Below are positions 1-11,114 of a stretch of DNA of 64,000 bases, piece after piece (position 1 is the first letter of the stretch; each line of letters opens with the position of its first letter). The notes below the pieces were generated by a model that ran no database searches, was not told the DNA's origin, and saw only the letters and a list, made by a program, of their open reading frames with translations. The DNA lies in the NCBI GenBank assembly GCA_023014335.1, contig JAECYW010000015.1:1364001-1428000 (forward strand), in the 5' to 3' direction. The translations under genes and the position numbers were made by a program. Source of the stretch: Galerina marginata (lineage: Eukaryota > Basidiomycota > Agaricomycetes > Agaricales > Galerinaceae).

Positions 1-2665
1 TTCAATCACGTGGGCAGCTGCCAGTGAAAAAAACCCATGGTGTGACTCACTCTTTCCACCACCTCTCCCATTTCGATTTCGTGGCCTCTGACCCTCAACA
101 ACTTACTGATATTTTGAAAAAAAGCCGTTTGGGAACCTCTTTTCAAACCCCAAGTCATCCACAGCATGATTTTGCCTCGATCGTGGTGTTACAGTGGTAG
201 CCCGAGTCTCTCTAGGTTCGTCAGTGTTTCTTCTCTTTTTCTCTGGGAGTTCTCGTCAGTGCCTTCAGTTTAACATATACTTGGCAGGATGCATATTCTG
301 GCTCTAGTACCTGTGGTGGTAGCCTAGCCAGGGTTGGCTGCCTACTTGGTTGGACACCGCTTAAGTCGACACCGCACGCAGTGATGTCTATAAACGTCCC
401 TTTCGAGGAGAAATGACGGCAGTGAGAGCTATAAGGTTCGTATTTTTCTTTCTCGCTACTTCCTAAGTAACTTATCATCGTTGTCAGGGACTCGATACCA
501 GTATCCTCGTTCAGCACTTTCTGCGGACCACAAACCTTCTTTCAAGGAAACCTTCGAGTTGAAAGTCTACCCTCAGGACCAGCGAAGTATTAAGGACTGG
601 ATGGACATTACCACGTCGTATCACAGCTTTAGCTCGTGCTGTCTGCTTCTGCACGTTGTCGAACGTGAACCTGAGCTAGAAGAGGCATCTTTTGCCTGTG
701 CTGGTTGCTGGGTACGACATTTCATCTTTTGCCTTTCCAATCTCTTACGTATACCAGCCGTTTCAGGCTTTTCCTAGTCCGTACCTCGATGGTTATATCC
801 TAGAAGCCCATTCCTTTGGTTTATCACTCATCAAACACGTCACTAACACAATGTCGACATCTCTTGCTATGTGGGCGGTCCGTTATGCCGCACTTTCGCT
901 TGTGGTGTGTCTCATCGCCATTAGTACTATTTTTGTCTAACTCTCGTCCTTCTCCAGCAATTCGAGGTTCAGAACTTCGTTAGCGCACCATCATCAGTCT
1001 AATCTGGGCCCTAAATCTTGTCAGCCCACTGTAGTTGCTGTTGACGATGTCGTTTCCTCGGAGGAAATTCATCGCGGCTGCGTCCTGTCCCACCGTGTTT
1101 CTCAATGTGTGCCATGTTTCCCTTATTTGCTCTTAATGAACGCTCATTCGAGTTCGTCCGAAGGTACCGGGTCCGGAAATATCTGGCATCCAATCGTATT
1201 CTTCCCCGATTATGCGAAATTCGTGAATCTAAAAGCTGGCCTTTTTACTGTAACCTCGTCGCAACGAAACAAGCTTTATTTTCCATCCTTTTCGAAAGTC
1301 AATGTCCAACCTTAAACCTGGACATCCAGAACAAGGACAATTCAACGCAGTTCAGGATCCTTTGGTTCAAGTTTACGCTCAGTGCAAGTTTTCCGGTTTG
1401 TTTCATTTCGTTACCGCATTTTAGTTTCGTTCAGCTTTAATGTTAATTTCATAGTCACTGAGCCGTGAAAAGTAACGTTCATGTCTCATGCCTACGCTGT
1501 ATAAGGTTTGGAACTGGTACGTCGATTTTATTCATCATATTCTTCGTTTGAGTGCTTATGCCCGCTCAAGCAGTTCCTCACAGTCGATTGTTGGCGGCTC
1601 TGTCCCTTATCAACAAGTCTTTGGTAGGTCTCCTACTTCTTCCTTATCGATCAGAAATTCAAGGTTTTCCCTGCAGCGACTTACGCGAAATGGTCGGCTG
1701 CTTCGATCTGGCCCGCGCATCGTTCACGATACCTATGTTGAGCACTGCTCATATCTTTCATTCTGGTACCTCAATTGCTGTTCCTGTCGGCGTCGATACG
1801 ACGAGCCACGGACGACGATCGGGTTCGATTGGCATGACCAGCCAGCGTCAAGTCGTTCTTGAGGGGATAACCGCACCCACTGATGGATGTTCTGCTAAGA
1901 CGTCGTCCTAGTCCCTCAAGAACGATTGCCAGTAACGATGTTGATACGATAGGGCAAGGACGTCGATTTGGTTCGATTAGCATGACTAGCCAAGCTCAAG
2001 TAGTCCTTGAGCGAAAGCCACATCCACCGAGGGATGTTCTGCTGGGACGTCGTCGCACAATCTCAACCTCAAGGCCATATCATCAAGTGTATACATTCCA
2101 GTCCTTGTTCGGGAAGTCCAGCTTCGAATTGGTCCTGAGCCGATTAGATTAGATCGTGTCGCGTACCCATTCATTCCTCAACTCAACCAGCGTGCTTACA
2201 ATCTCCGATACTTAGTGCAAGTTTGAATTGTCGCCGTATCTGCTGGCCCGAAACCCAAGTTCGAATACGAAGCCGATTGCTCCTCCGAAGCCTAAATCTT
2301 AAAACAAACAGTTAGTTCGATATCTCTTGACCCATGAGATCTGCGTGAGATCTTGAGACTTTGAGACGTGAGGTAAGGTTCTATTTACCTTCGGACCGGT
2401 TATTGACTGCTTGTGATATGTCAAGGGTACTTACTTGTACTCCACTTCTATTCGTGTCTTTTATACGAAGGACGGTGGGGAAATTGATTTCTTCAACAAA
2501 TTCAAATTCGGTCCGAGTTCTCCTTGCTTCTTTTTTCTCGAGGTGCTTGTAAGCCCGAAGTTCTTGCGGTAGGTGCATATTATTTTTCCACAATATCGAA
2601 CCGTGCCGGTTGGTCCTGATCCCGCCTTCTGTCAAACTTAACAGGGGGGAAATCCCTCGCTTAAA
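1..2665. other. No gene recognised; contains a diverged tandem repeat
   Basis: Several open frames of 60-125 codons occur on both strands, but none resembles a protein family I know, and none joins its neighbours through convincing splice sites. The only clear structure is a diverged direct repeat at 1792-2054, listed separately. The stretch is best treated as intergenic or decayed sequence upstream of the GH28 gene. Confidence 0.5.
1792..2054. repeat. Diverged direct repeat, two units of about 116 bp
   Basis: Positions 1792-1907 and 1940-2054 align along their length with many substitutions and almost no gaps. Shared blocks include GGTTCGATT, CATGAC, GATGTTCTGCT and GACGTCGTC. The offset is 148 bp, so the copies lie in different overall frames. 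Both nevertheless have an open plus-strand frame with a similar peptide (VDT...GRR.GSI.MTSQ.QVVLE), which suggests an old coding duplication or a decayed repeat gene. Confidence 0.7.
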
Positions 2666-2713
2666 ATGACCCCGCCAACGAAAGGACATGCCCCCAAATT
2701 GGCATATATCGTC

Positions 2714-4271
2714 ATGAAGATGCATGTTCCGCGTACCCTGTCCATTACCACACTCTTCCTCTCGTTACTCGGTCTCTCGCTCGCAGGATCAGTGACGAAG
2801 AGTGGGACCATCTGCACCGTACACCCCAGCACTGACAAATCAGACGACGCCCCCGCTATCTTATCCGCGTTCAAACAGTGCGGTCGCAATGGTGGCGTTG
2901 TCTTCGAGAATAAAACCTACCACATCGAATCGGTTATGAACACCACTAGTCTTTCAAATGTAACCGTCGACTTAAGCGGCACTTTGTTAGTAAGTACGAA
3001 GTCTATCTGGATGGGTCGTTGTAAATCTAATAATTGGACTACGACAGTGGGGAACAAACATAACCTATTGGCGCGCTAACAGCTTGCCGCTCGGTTATCA
3101 GAATCAATCTGCCGCATGGGTCATAGGAGGCTCGAAGATTAAATGGGATGGGCACGGTTTTGGGACGTTCGACGGGAACGGTCAACTTTGGTGAGCATTA
3201 CTTTTGTGAATTGGGACGTTTCTTTAAATGAAGCGCTGGTGCAGGTACGATTTCACAAACGGCGTCTCCAATCTTCCGGGTCGCCCGATCAGCCTTATGA
3301 TTGACGGTGCCAAGGACTCGTCATTTTCCGGAACTCGGTTTGTTCAATCACAATTCTGGACGATTGCCATGATTCGTTCCAATAATGTCGTCATGGACGA
3401 TATCTTTATTAGTAGCAAATCCTCGTCGCATGTAAGTATCTGCCATATTCATTTCATTACCTCTTCTAACAAGGCAACACAGGCTCCCGCGCGGAACACC
3501 GACGGCTGTGATATATTCTTCTCTGACAATATCACACTACGCCGTTGGACCGTGGACTCCGGGGACGATGATATATCCGCGAAGGCAAATGCAACGAATA
3601 TCTTGATCCAGAACTCCACCTTCAATGGCGGTCTTGGACTGGCAATTGGTTCGATTGGGCAGTACAAGGGCCAGTTTGAAAGGATCGAAAATGTCAGTTT
3701 ATCATTTCTTGGAATGCACGAGACTTAATATGCTTAGGTTACGGTTGAAGGTATTAATTTCGTCAATACAAGGTATACAGGTTATGTCAAAACGTGGACT
3801 GGAGTGCAGCAAGGATTTCCACCCAACGGTTCGCCATCCATATCACTACTTGTACGTTCTAATTATGCTGACTCTATTCTCAGGGGGTGGCGGTGGTTTG
3901 GGATACGCGAAGAACATAAGTCAGTACTCCTCTCTTCTCTGCCTATCTTGAACTAAATCTTGGCAGCATTCCGTGACTTGACCATCACGAACATCAAGAA
4001 TAATGTCGCGCAGATAACCCAGTGCACCTCCTTCTCTGGTGCCACTGGCGGTTGCGATACATCGCTCTTTCAGCTCTCTGATATCACCTGGGGCCCGGTC
4101 CATGGTACCCTGAACGCCAGTGCCTTAGCGTCGCTTCAATGCAGTGCAGCAGTTCCCTGCCCCGGTATTCAATTTGTGGGATTTGACCAGGTGAAAACGA
4201 CGGGAACCGGGTCGATTTCTTGCCACAACGTAAAAAGCCCCGTTGGTTTTAAATGTACTAGTGGTAGTTAA
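2714..4271 (+). CDS. Secreted glycoside hydrolase family 28 (polygalacturonase-like)
   Basis: Pectin-backbone hydrolase family with a right-handed beta-helix, secreted. Seven exons: 2714-2989, 3048-3190, 3245-3431, 3483-3692, 3738-3828, 3884-3919, 3967-4271, giving 415 aa. The ATG at 2714 starts a signal peptide (MKMHVPRTLSITTLFLSLLG); an in-frame ATG 48 nt upstream would add charged residues before it and is less likely. NTDG lies near residues 207-210 and the catalytic DD in SGDDD near 230-231. Two usual catalytic-site residues are replaced: the GHG histidine is Leu (GGLGLAIGS, about 253), and the Arg of RIK is Tyr (YVKTW, about 288-292). This pattern suggests an exo-acting or specialised GH28 clade; substrate cannot be told. 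All introns are 45-58 nt and keep frame. Family assignment is firm, exact activity is not. Confidence 0.9.
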
Positions 4272-4532
4272 GTTCTAGCTGGTCCGAAATCGAACAAGTA
4301 ATCCTGGAGGCTGGGGGTTTCGAAACAAGCCACACGTATCTTGAGTCCATTTTACCTGGGAACCTGATCTACTTGCAACCTCAGGCACAAACAGCTTAAG
4401 ACACAAATCGATTCCATTAGTTGGTATATGTAGTGTAAAAGTAGCTGAGAATTCGAACGAGGTGTCTTTTAGAGCTGAGCCTCAGGGAAGCCCTTGTCGT
4501 ACTTCTCGAGCATGATGAGGGAACTGACGATT
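4272..4532. other. Spacer between the GH28 gene and the tRNA
   Basis: This is the 3' flank of the GH28 gene. No open frame or repeat of note is visible. Confidence 0.5.
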
Positions 4533-4625
4533 GGGCGCTTAGCGCAGGGGTAGCGCGTCTGCTTTGCATGATCAAAGGTAAAACATTGATGCAGAAGGTC
4601 GTGGGTTCAAATCCCACAGTGTCCA
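4533..4625 (+). tRNA. tRNA-Ala (UGC) with a 21-nt intron
   Basis: A full cloverleaf can be drawn. Acceptor GGGCGCT (4533-4539) pairs with AGTGTCC (4618-4624), discriminator A at 4625. The D-stem is GCGC/GCGC. The anticodon stem is TCTGC (4558-4562) with GCAGA (4591-4595), and the T-stem is GTGGG/CCCAC with loop TTCAAAT. Anticodon TGC lies at 4565-4567. The intron (4569-4589) follows the nucleotide 3' of the anticodon, the canonical nuclear position. G3:U70, the alanine identity pair, is present. Confidence 0.93.
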
Positions 4626-4628
4626 TTA

Positions 4629-4634
4629 TTTTTT
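4629..4634 (+). terminator. RNA polymerase III T-run terminator
   Basis: Six T residues begin four bases after the tRNA-Ala discriminator base, the usual pol III stop signal. Confidence 0.8.
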
Positions 4635-7278
4635 CCTATTTAAAAATACATCTGGTAAAGTACATCATCGGTAGACGTAGTTCCATATAATATAATCCTG
4701 GCCTTTGATCTTTTTATGTACGAAGGCTCAGACGCATTGAAAGGTATAAGAAAACAGAATCCACGGCCTGAAACTTGAAGCTTGACGGCCTGATTCTGGG
4801 CACGTTCGTGGTAAGTACATGCTCTGGGCGATGTGGAGGAATACGATGCATGCAGGCCTACACCCGTAAGAGTTTAGTTTGGCGCTCTCGCATTGTTTCC
4901 CTTATCCTTTCGCACAGTTTGAGTCGATACCTGCTCTCGGATTGCCGATTATCCCAGGTACTGAACAGCGCGATCCGTTGACCCCTTTTCTGGTGTAATT
5001 TTTTAGTCGCATTTTGTATTCTTCTACTCATGCTTTCAAAAACTTAAATCGAACAATTAGCATACACTACGGCCACGTCCAAGGGAAGAGATCAAGATGA
5101 ATACCTCACCATTCTCGTTCAACTTCATCAACAAGGTGGTTTAAAAGTTCTCACCAAGGGCATTCCTTTTCGACATTCCGCTTGGGCAGACATTGTTTTC
5201 TCCGACATTCACTTGGCAAGTCCACGAGTCTCTTTGCTCGCCTCCTCGTTGACTGCTATCTTGTTCGACTTATCCTTCCACAATACCCAACGCTGGACAA
5301 AAAACTCGCCCTATCCTTTCCAATGCTTCCCCTGGGCAAGCCGTTCCTATCAGCTCCCTCTCAGTTCGTTTGGCAGAAGCGAAAGATGACTTGCCGTTGA
5401 GAGAAATTTAAAGCTCTGCCGGGGCAATAGATGCATCGAGAGATAGCCCCACCTTACATCCTTCGATATAGTGGTCTTGTCTGGGCCTTTTTTGAGAGCC
5501 GTGCCCGAATGAGCGACGCCCAAAATTGGTGTCTCGGAGTCAGGATTTTCCATTTCGTGAGAGGCGTCACGTAGAATGGTGCCTATATAACGAAAAACGA
5601 TTGCCAGTGAGCGTATAAAAGTAGGTTGACACTGACCATGTGTCTACACGTTGTCCGTCGAAACGATAACCGCGCTAGTTCTTAGTCCAAAACCTGACTG
5701 AATGGTTAAATCCGTCTTTGACCGTTATAGTTATAGGGTCGGTCAGACGGCAAACGGTCTACGATTAACACCATCCTCCGCTGCAACATTCACATCCCTA
5801 GGAATTGAGGAGAGGAGGCATCCAATATCAGCGAGGCTCGAAAGAGAAGAACAATGCGTAGCTTGGGAGGCATGGAGGATCACAAATTGGTGGTGTGGAT
5901 GGGAATAGCCATGAAGACCTTGTCTCTGTCCTCGTTTACTAGCATAAATACCAATCAATAGCCGTTTCACGAAGCCACCGGTGAAACCTGAGGGAGAGAC
6001 AGTGGAAAAACCGAAACCGCAGCCTCGCTACGCGGAAGTGGTGCCCTATAGATCAGAGTTGGCCAAACAAATTCGCATAGTATGCTTAGATTGTCGGAGT
6101 ATTCGTGGTAACAACGTCCATGGCAGAGGGAGAAACGGTGGAAATAACCTCCCAACGTTCAACCGTTGCTCAGACCAAGCAGGGGCGGTCGAAAGACGCC
6201 AAGAAGTAGCAGCAGCCAGTTCGATTCGGAACCTCGTGCGCTCTGAGTGAGTGTTCTCGTTGGAGGCATGTACATCCAGCCTGAACACGATGTTAGCGGT
6301 TTGATGTTATACCCAACGAGAAACACCAACTACTTCTCTCACTGGACCTCATCGCGGCTCGTCTTCGGTCTTCTCCATTCCCCTCTTCCCGGTTCTCACC
6401 TTTCGTCGTCTTCTTCCCGCCCGTAGCCAGCGGTGAAGGCAGGTCCATAAAGTTGATGACGTTGGACAATTCGTCGACATCTGTGTCCGCGTTGCTTCCG
6501 GTAGCAAAGCCAGTACGGTGAATCCACCGAGTTTGAGGATCCAGCCCCCCAATGTTGTCTTCCCAGATCAAGCAAAAGCCCTCTTTTCAGCGTCGAGAGT
6601 AAACGAGACCTGCAATATGATTCTAGCTTTGGGAAGTGATGTGGACAATCGCTATGCTGGGGATGTTCCAGTCGGCCCCTTCACAAGTACTTAGAAGGAG
6701 TCTTGAAGGCACAAAATCAGCGATCACGGAAACGGCGAAATAGGTCGTCGGAAAAAAGAGTGATGATGAGTTGTTTGGTTTGAACGCCAAAGCCCGCATC
6801 ACCACTTGACTCGGTCGATTTTGATAAGATCTTGAGATTCTTAACCTCCCTTTCTTCCCTCTCTTGGTCCATAATATCAAATTACCTGCCAACACACCCC
6901 CTTTCTTGGCAATCACTATGTGAAGAATCGAAGAGAATCGACTGCCAAGCTACTAAAGTCGTACTTGAGCATTTTGCATCCTCCAGCGATTTGAAATTGT
7001 CCGGAAGCAACCTTGCATTGGTCGCGCTGCCTCAGGCTGCCTCTGCTTTCTTTGATGTGATCCCAATTTCCCTTCTACGCGCTGAACTTTCTTACCACTT
7101 TTATCTGGCAGGGAAGTTACGAATCGGAACCTCGTGAGGTGGATGCATCCAACCCGGTCACGTATAAAGCGAAAATCGACCAAACGGTCTATATGGAGTC
7201 CGTTTAACACATTGGAATCGTATTTCTAAGATAAAGTTCATAGATCGACTAAGCTACCGAGCCTTCGGTACCGACTGA
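4635..7278. other. No gene recognised
   Basis: Short open frames (60-100 codons) occur on both strands without recognisable motifs or convincing splicing. A short phrase, GGAACCTCGTG, recurs near 6227 and 7125, each followed by similar sequence, perhaps a small decayed repeat. I see no transposon ends or RNA genes. Confidence 0.45.
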
Positions 7279-8665
7279 TTATTTTCCATAGGGGAAGACT
7301 TGGACGCAATCAGGATCGCCAATACCTGAGAAGAAAAACCCTAGGTTCGTGTTCAGCGCCTTGCGAAGTGCACCGGTGGGGTTTGGGTAGAGCCCTTTGA
7401 CCGTCTTGTTGACAAAGTTCTCGTAGAGCAGACAGAACGAGTTGAAGTCCGCAGAGGTAGGATCCACAACGTAGTTATTAACTCCACCTACGTTACTGCC
7501 TGGCTCGATTGGATGCGCATCTGCGATAACGTCGATTCCTTCGGTTCCCCTCGTCCCATTTGCACGGTGGAAGCCGTCCGGCATGCGGCTGTTCTGGAAG
7601 AATCCACGGGCCACTGTGAGGTTCAACTGACCATCGGTTTGACGTCCGTCTATAAAGAAGTTGATAGGGAATGTGGATTCGGCGTAGGCTGTGAAATATC
7701 GAGGCGACACGAAAGAAAATGTGGGGTTCGTAGCGATCGAGTCTTGAATTCGTTGCCATCTGTATTCGCCGGCTACGGTCAAGTTGTATTTCCCGGCACC
7801 GAAGCGATTGCTGAAGTCGACAAACTATCATACGAATATTAGCTTATGAAATTCAATCTGTTTTTCTACAAATTACCTCGTCGAATAACGTCTCGTTAAA
7901 GTCGTGGTTATTCCCAAAGAAGAAGTCTCCTGTAAGAGACCGTTAATCAAATATTTCAGACCTTATTCTGATAGAAACATACTGCGAGTCATGCTCGTAT
8001 CTCCTACAAGAGGAAGACATTTTAATAAGTTACGCGAACGACTCTACAAAACCCACCTTCGAAAACAGCGTGAGTATTCAGACCACCGACAATAGCTGGG
8101 GCGGGGGGATTTGGACCCGTGAGAGCGGTTTTTCCTCCTATGCTTAATTTGTCAGTGAGGATATTTCCATCCACGAGGTGAGCAGCGTAGGTGATGAAGG
8201 TAGCCAGGCTGTTATCCATGTTAAAACCTATTTAAAGAATTAGTCGAAGAAATTGGAAGGAAGAAATATTGTATTGTACCTTCTTGGACAGCAGTTATGA
8301 TCTCTGAAGGACTCGCAATACCATTTCGCGGGAGCCACTATTAAAACCCGGTTACAATTAAGATAGCAATATGAACGCAAGAATCGACTTACACCATGGG
8401 ATGCAAGGGTGTTCAGTCCCGGACATGGCCCCCGTATGTCTCCTGGTGCGAGTGGCTTCCAAGGATGCGCCTTGTCGTTGACAAGCTTGGTCAAAGTATC
8501 CTTTAGGGGACCTGGAGGCTTGGCGGGGTCACGAATTTCAAGGGTAGGAAGTATTTCATCGAGTTGCTCCCTCGTTAGTCCAGCAAGGGAATTATAGGCA
8601 GGAAAAGCGAACGCCGCATGGGCGAAGAGCGCTATGAGAGCAGAAAATATGGCCGTTGCTCGCAT
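7279..8665 (-). CDS. Heme-thiolate peroxidase / unspecific peroxygenase (copy A)
   Basis: Secreted heme-thiolate enzyme using H2O2 to oxyfunctionalise or halogenate substrates (chloroperoxidase/UPO superfamily). Six exons on the minus strand: 8665-8393, 8337-8280, 8227-8057, 8003-7983, 7929-7877, 7824-7279; 373 aa, the usual size of long UPOs. The N-terminus is a signal peptide (MRATAIFSALIALFAHAAFA). The heme-ligand motif is PCPGLNTLASHG (Cys near residue 81). The EGD...S metal-binding motif lies across the exon 3/4 junction. The acid-base pair Arg and Glu sits in SPRYFTAYAES, seven residues apart as in the Agrocybe aegerita enzyme. The start is set by alignment with copies B and C and by a TATA box 64 bp upstream. 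It is tandem with copy B on the same strand. Natural substrate unknown. Confidence 0.93.
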
Positions 8666-8728
8666 GGTTGTTGGAACACTATGAAAGATATTGGAGAACA
8701 CACTGCAATACCATTAACTATGTTGCAC

Positions 8729-8734
8729 TTTATA
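8729..8734 (-). promoter_or_regulatory. TATA box of peroxygenase copy A
   Basis: TATAAA reads on the minus strand about 64 bp before the ATG at 8665. The other two peroxygenase genes have the same element at similar distances. Confidence 0.6.
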
Positions 8735-9613
8735 TCTCCCAATACAAGGCGTGAAGCTGTAAAGGACTTTAGCGTGAGGACCGGAGCGATGATCCTTGTC
8801 ACTTTCAGTGTACATACGCAGCCTGTCTCCTCGGACTTTCGCATCGCCATCGTTGCCACTGCGCACATTGTCAGTGGAAATTGTGTAGATAAGATACACC
8901 TCCGATAGGTTGTTGCTACAGAATCTCCATTACAATTTTTTGAAGTGCGCGTCAGGCCGCCAAACCTTACGGATCGACCGTTAATTCTGAACCGGACATA
9001 GGATTTAAACCTGGAGAACACATCTGTGGAAAGCCCTATACTTACATACTGCGCGACTGCGTAATCCGCAATGCCTATCATACAGAAGACTACTTACGGA
9101 AGCCCGACCTACCGCGACCTGTGAAAACGGAAAGCATCGGCACTACATAATGTGGCTTACCTCTTTAGCGGGCAGAATCGCCCATTGGGAATACTGATAA
9201 TCAATCACGCGTCCCGGTTTAGTAGTTCGTAGTCCTCTTTTGGAACAAGGTCACTGGTAAAACAGTAACGGACCCGAATTCAATGCCGCACTTATATCGT
9301 TGCTTCCGTCGGCCAAGGAATACTCGAGGAATTCCCCATGCTGGTACCCGTACTTGGGTAAGAATAACAAGCGGTTTCGAAGGAACTTAGTACCTGTTTG
9401 TTGATACCTGATGGGGAAAGGCACGCCGATTGACGAACAACAAACGTATTAATGACGAAATGTTACAATTTTGAATTGCTCCTGCCTTACGAGGATACGA
9501 CTATTAGTACATCATTTGTATGTCCCGACCACAAACACATATTAACAATCGATGTTCACAGTCCAATTTCCTTTTACATAAGTGCGATTGAAATAGTAAG
9601 CGTCTAGCTCCTC
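8735..9613. other. Spacer between peroxygenase copies A and B
   Basis: It should hold the upstream region of copy A and the 3' end of copy B. Minus-strand open frames near 8632-9081 show no recognisable protein. No repeats or RNA genes are seen. Confidence 0.5.
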
Positions 9614-11035
9614 TCAATCTTTTCCGAAAGGAAAAACTTGAGTACAACCAGCATCACCGACGGCATTACCTGGTTCACTGATACCTAAAAAGAAGAAGTC
9701 CAGGTTCTTGTTTAGCGCCCTTCGCAATGCGCCGGTGGGATTGGGATAGAGTCCTTTGATAGTTTTATTCACGAAGTTTTCGTAGAGCAGGCAGAACGAA
9801 CTGAAGTCCGCAGAAGTGGGGTCAACGACATAGCTATTAATCCCATTAACGTTGCTTCCAGGCTCCATGGGATGAGCGTTTGCGACAAAATTGATGCCCT
9901 GAACTCCTTTCGGCCCGTTGGCGCGGAAAAAACCGTCTGGCATACGACTGTTCTGAAAAAAACCGCGGGCGACGCTGAGATCCAGTTGGGAATTGTTCTG
10001 GCGACCGTCTATAAAGAAGTTGACAGGGAACGTAGACTCTGCGTAGGCTGTGAAGAAACGAGGTGATACGAAGGTCATCGTTGGGTTTGTGGCTATTGAA
10101 TCCTTGATTCTTTGGAATCTGAACTCTGCAGCAACCGTATAGTTGTACTTGCCGGCCCCGAAACGATTGCTGAAGTCAACAAGCTTTTTCGATGATATTA
10201 GATCAAGATAGTCAGAAGAAGACCAGACCATTTACCTCGTCGAAGAGTGTCTCGTTGAAATCGTGGTTGTTCCCGAAGAAGAAGTCGGCTTTGTATGGCT
10301 TTTTCATTCCTAGGCTATACTATGATATTGGGAGGAGAGCGTACCACGGGTCATGCTTGTATCTCCTATTGAAGGAATTTAGGATCAGTGACAGCAGAAG
10401 TGAGGTTAATAAACCCTCACCTTCGAAAACTGCGTGAGTGTTCAGACCACCAACGATCGCGGGGGCCGGGGGATCGACCCCAGTCAGAGCTGTTTTGCCC
10501 CCAATGCTCAATCTGTCGGTAAGAACGTTTCCATCTACAAGGTGTGCACCGTAGGTAACAAATAAGGCTAAGTCGTTTTCCATGTTGAAACCTTTCAAGA
10601 TATTACAATCAACGTCGGGACCTTGATGGAATAAACGAGTAATCACCTTCTTGAACTGCAGTCACAATCTGCGACGGGCTTGCAATACCATTTCGGGGGA
10701 GCCACTATTTTCTTGAACATTTATAAACTTAATTGAAAGGCAGTAAGTTGGCAACGTACCCCATGAGAGGCAAGCGTATTTAATCCAGGGCACGGGCCTC
10801 GGATATCTCCTGGGCGAAGTGGTTTCCATGGGTGATCTTTATCATTCACAAGTTTAGCAGAAGTGTCGTTCAGAGGACCAGGCGGATTTTCGGGTTCGCG
10901 GATATCTAGTGTAGGGATTACTAAATCCAGTTGCTCCTTTCTCAGACCAGCGAGGGATCCATAGGCGGGAAAACCAACTGCTTTCAGGCTGAAAACACCT
11001 AGGAATACTGGCAAAGTTAAGGCAAAAGTACGCAT
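9614..11035 (-). CDS. Heme-thiolate peroxidase / unspecific peroxygenase (copy B)
   Basis: Same family and intron positions as copies A and C. Exons on the minus strand: 11035-10760, 10704-10647, 10591-10421, 10363-10343, 10288-10236, 10183-9614; 382 aa. Exons 2-5 have the same lengths as in the paralogs (58, 171, 21, 53 nt). The N-terminus differs (MRTFALTLPVFLGVFSLKAV) but is still a signal peptide. PCPGLNTLASHG, the EGD motif and SPRFFTAYAES (Arg, Glu) are intact. The C-terminus has a nine-residue longer tail segment (SEPGNAVGDAG). An in-frame ATG upstream (11167) is rejected because the TATA box lies between it and 11035. B is the most divergent of the three although it is A's neighbour. 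Predicted secreted and active. Confidence 0.93.
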
Positions 11036-11108
11036 GATTGAACGGATAGTAAAGGGTTTATGAGCGTGGGCGGCGTAGCGCAAAACGAAAGGGCTGAATT
11101 CGCACTCT

Positions 11109-11114
11109 TTTATA
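11109..11114 (-). promoter_or_regulatory. TATA box of peroxygenase copy B
   Basis: TATAAA reads on the minus strand about 74 bp upstream of the ATG at 11035, matching the promoter layout of the paralogs. Confidence 0.55.

Noticed and set aside
4533..4625. Reading the tRNA as Met because CAT occurs in the loop
   Set aside because: The anticodon stem fixes the loop so that TGC, not CAT, is the anticodon, and G3:U70 marks alanine.
4417..4626. Minus-strand open frame over the tRNA, starting MDTVGFEPTTF
   Set aside because: It is the well-known false protein made by translating a tRNA's T-arm region antisense; the tRNA explains the sequence.
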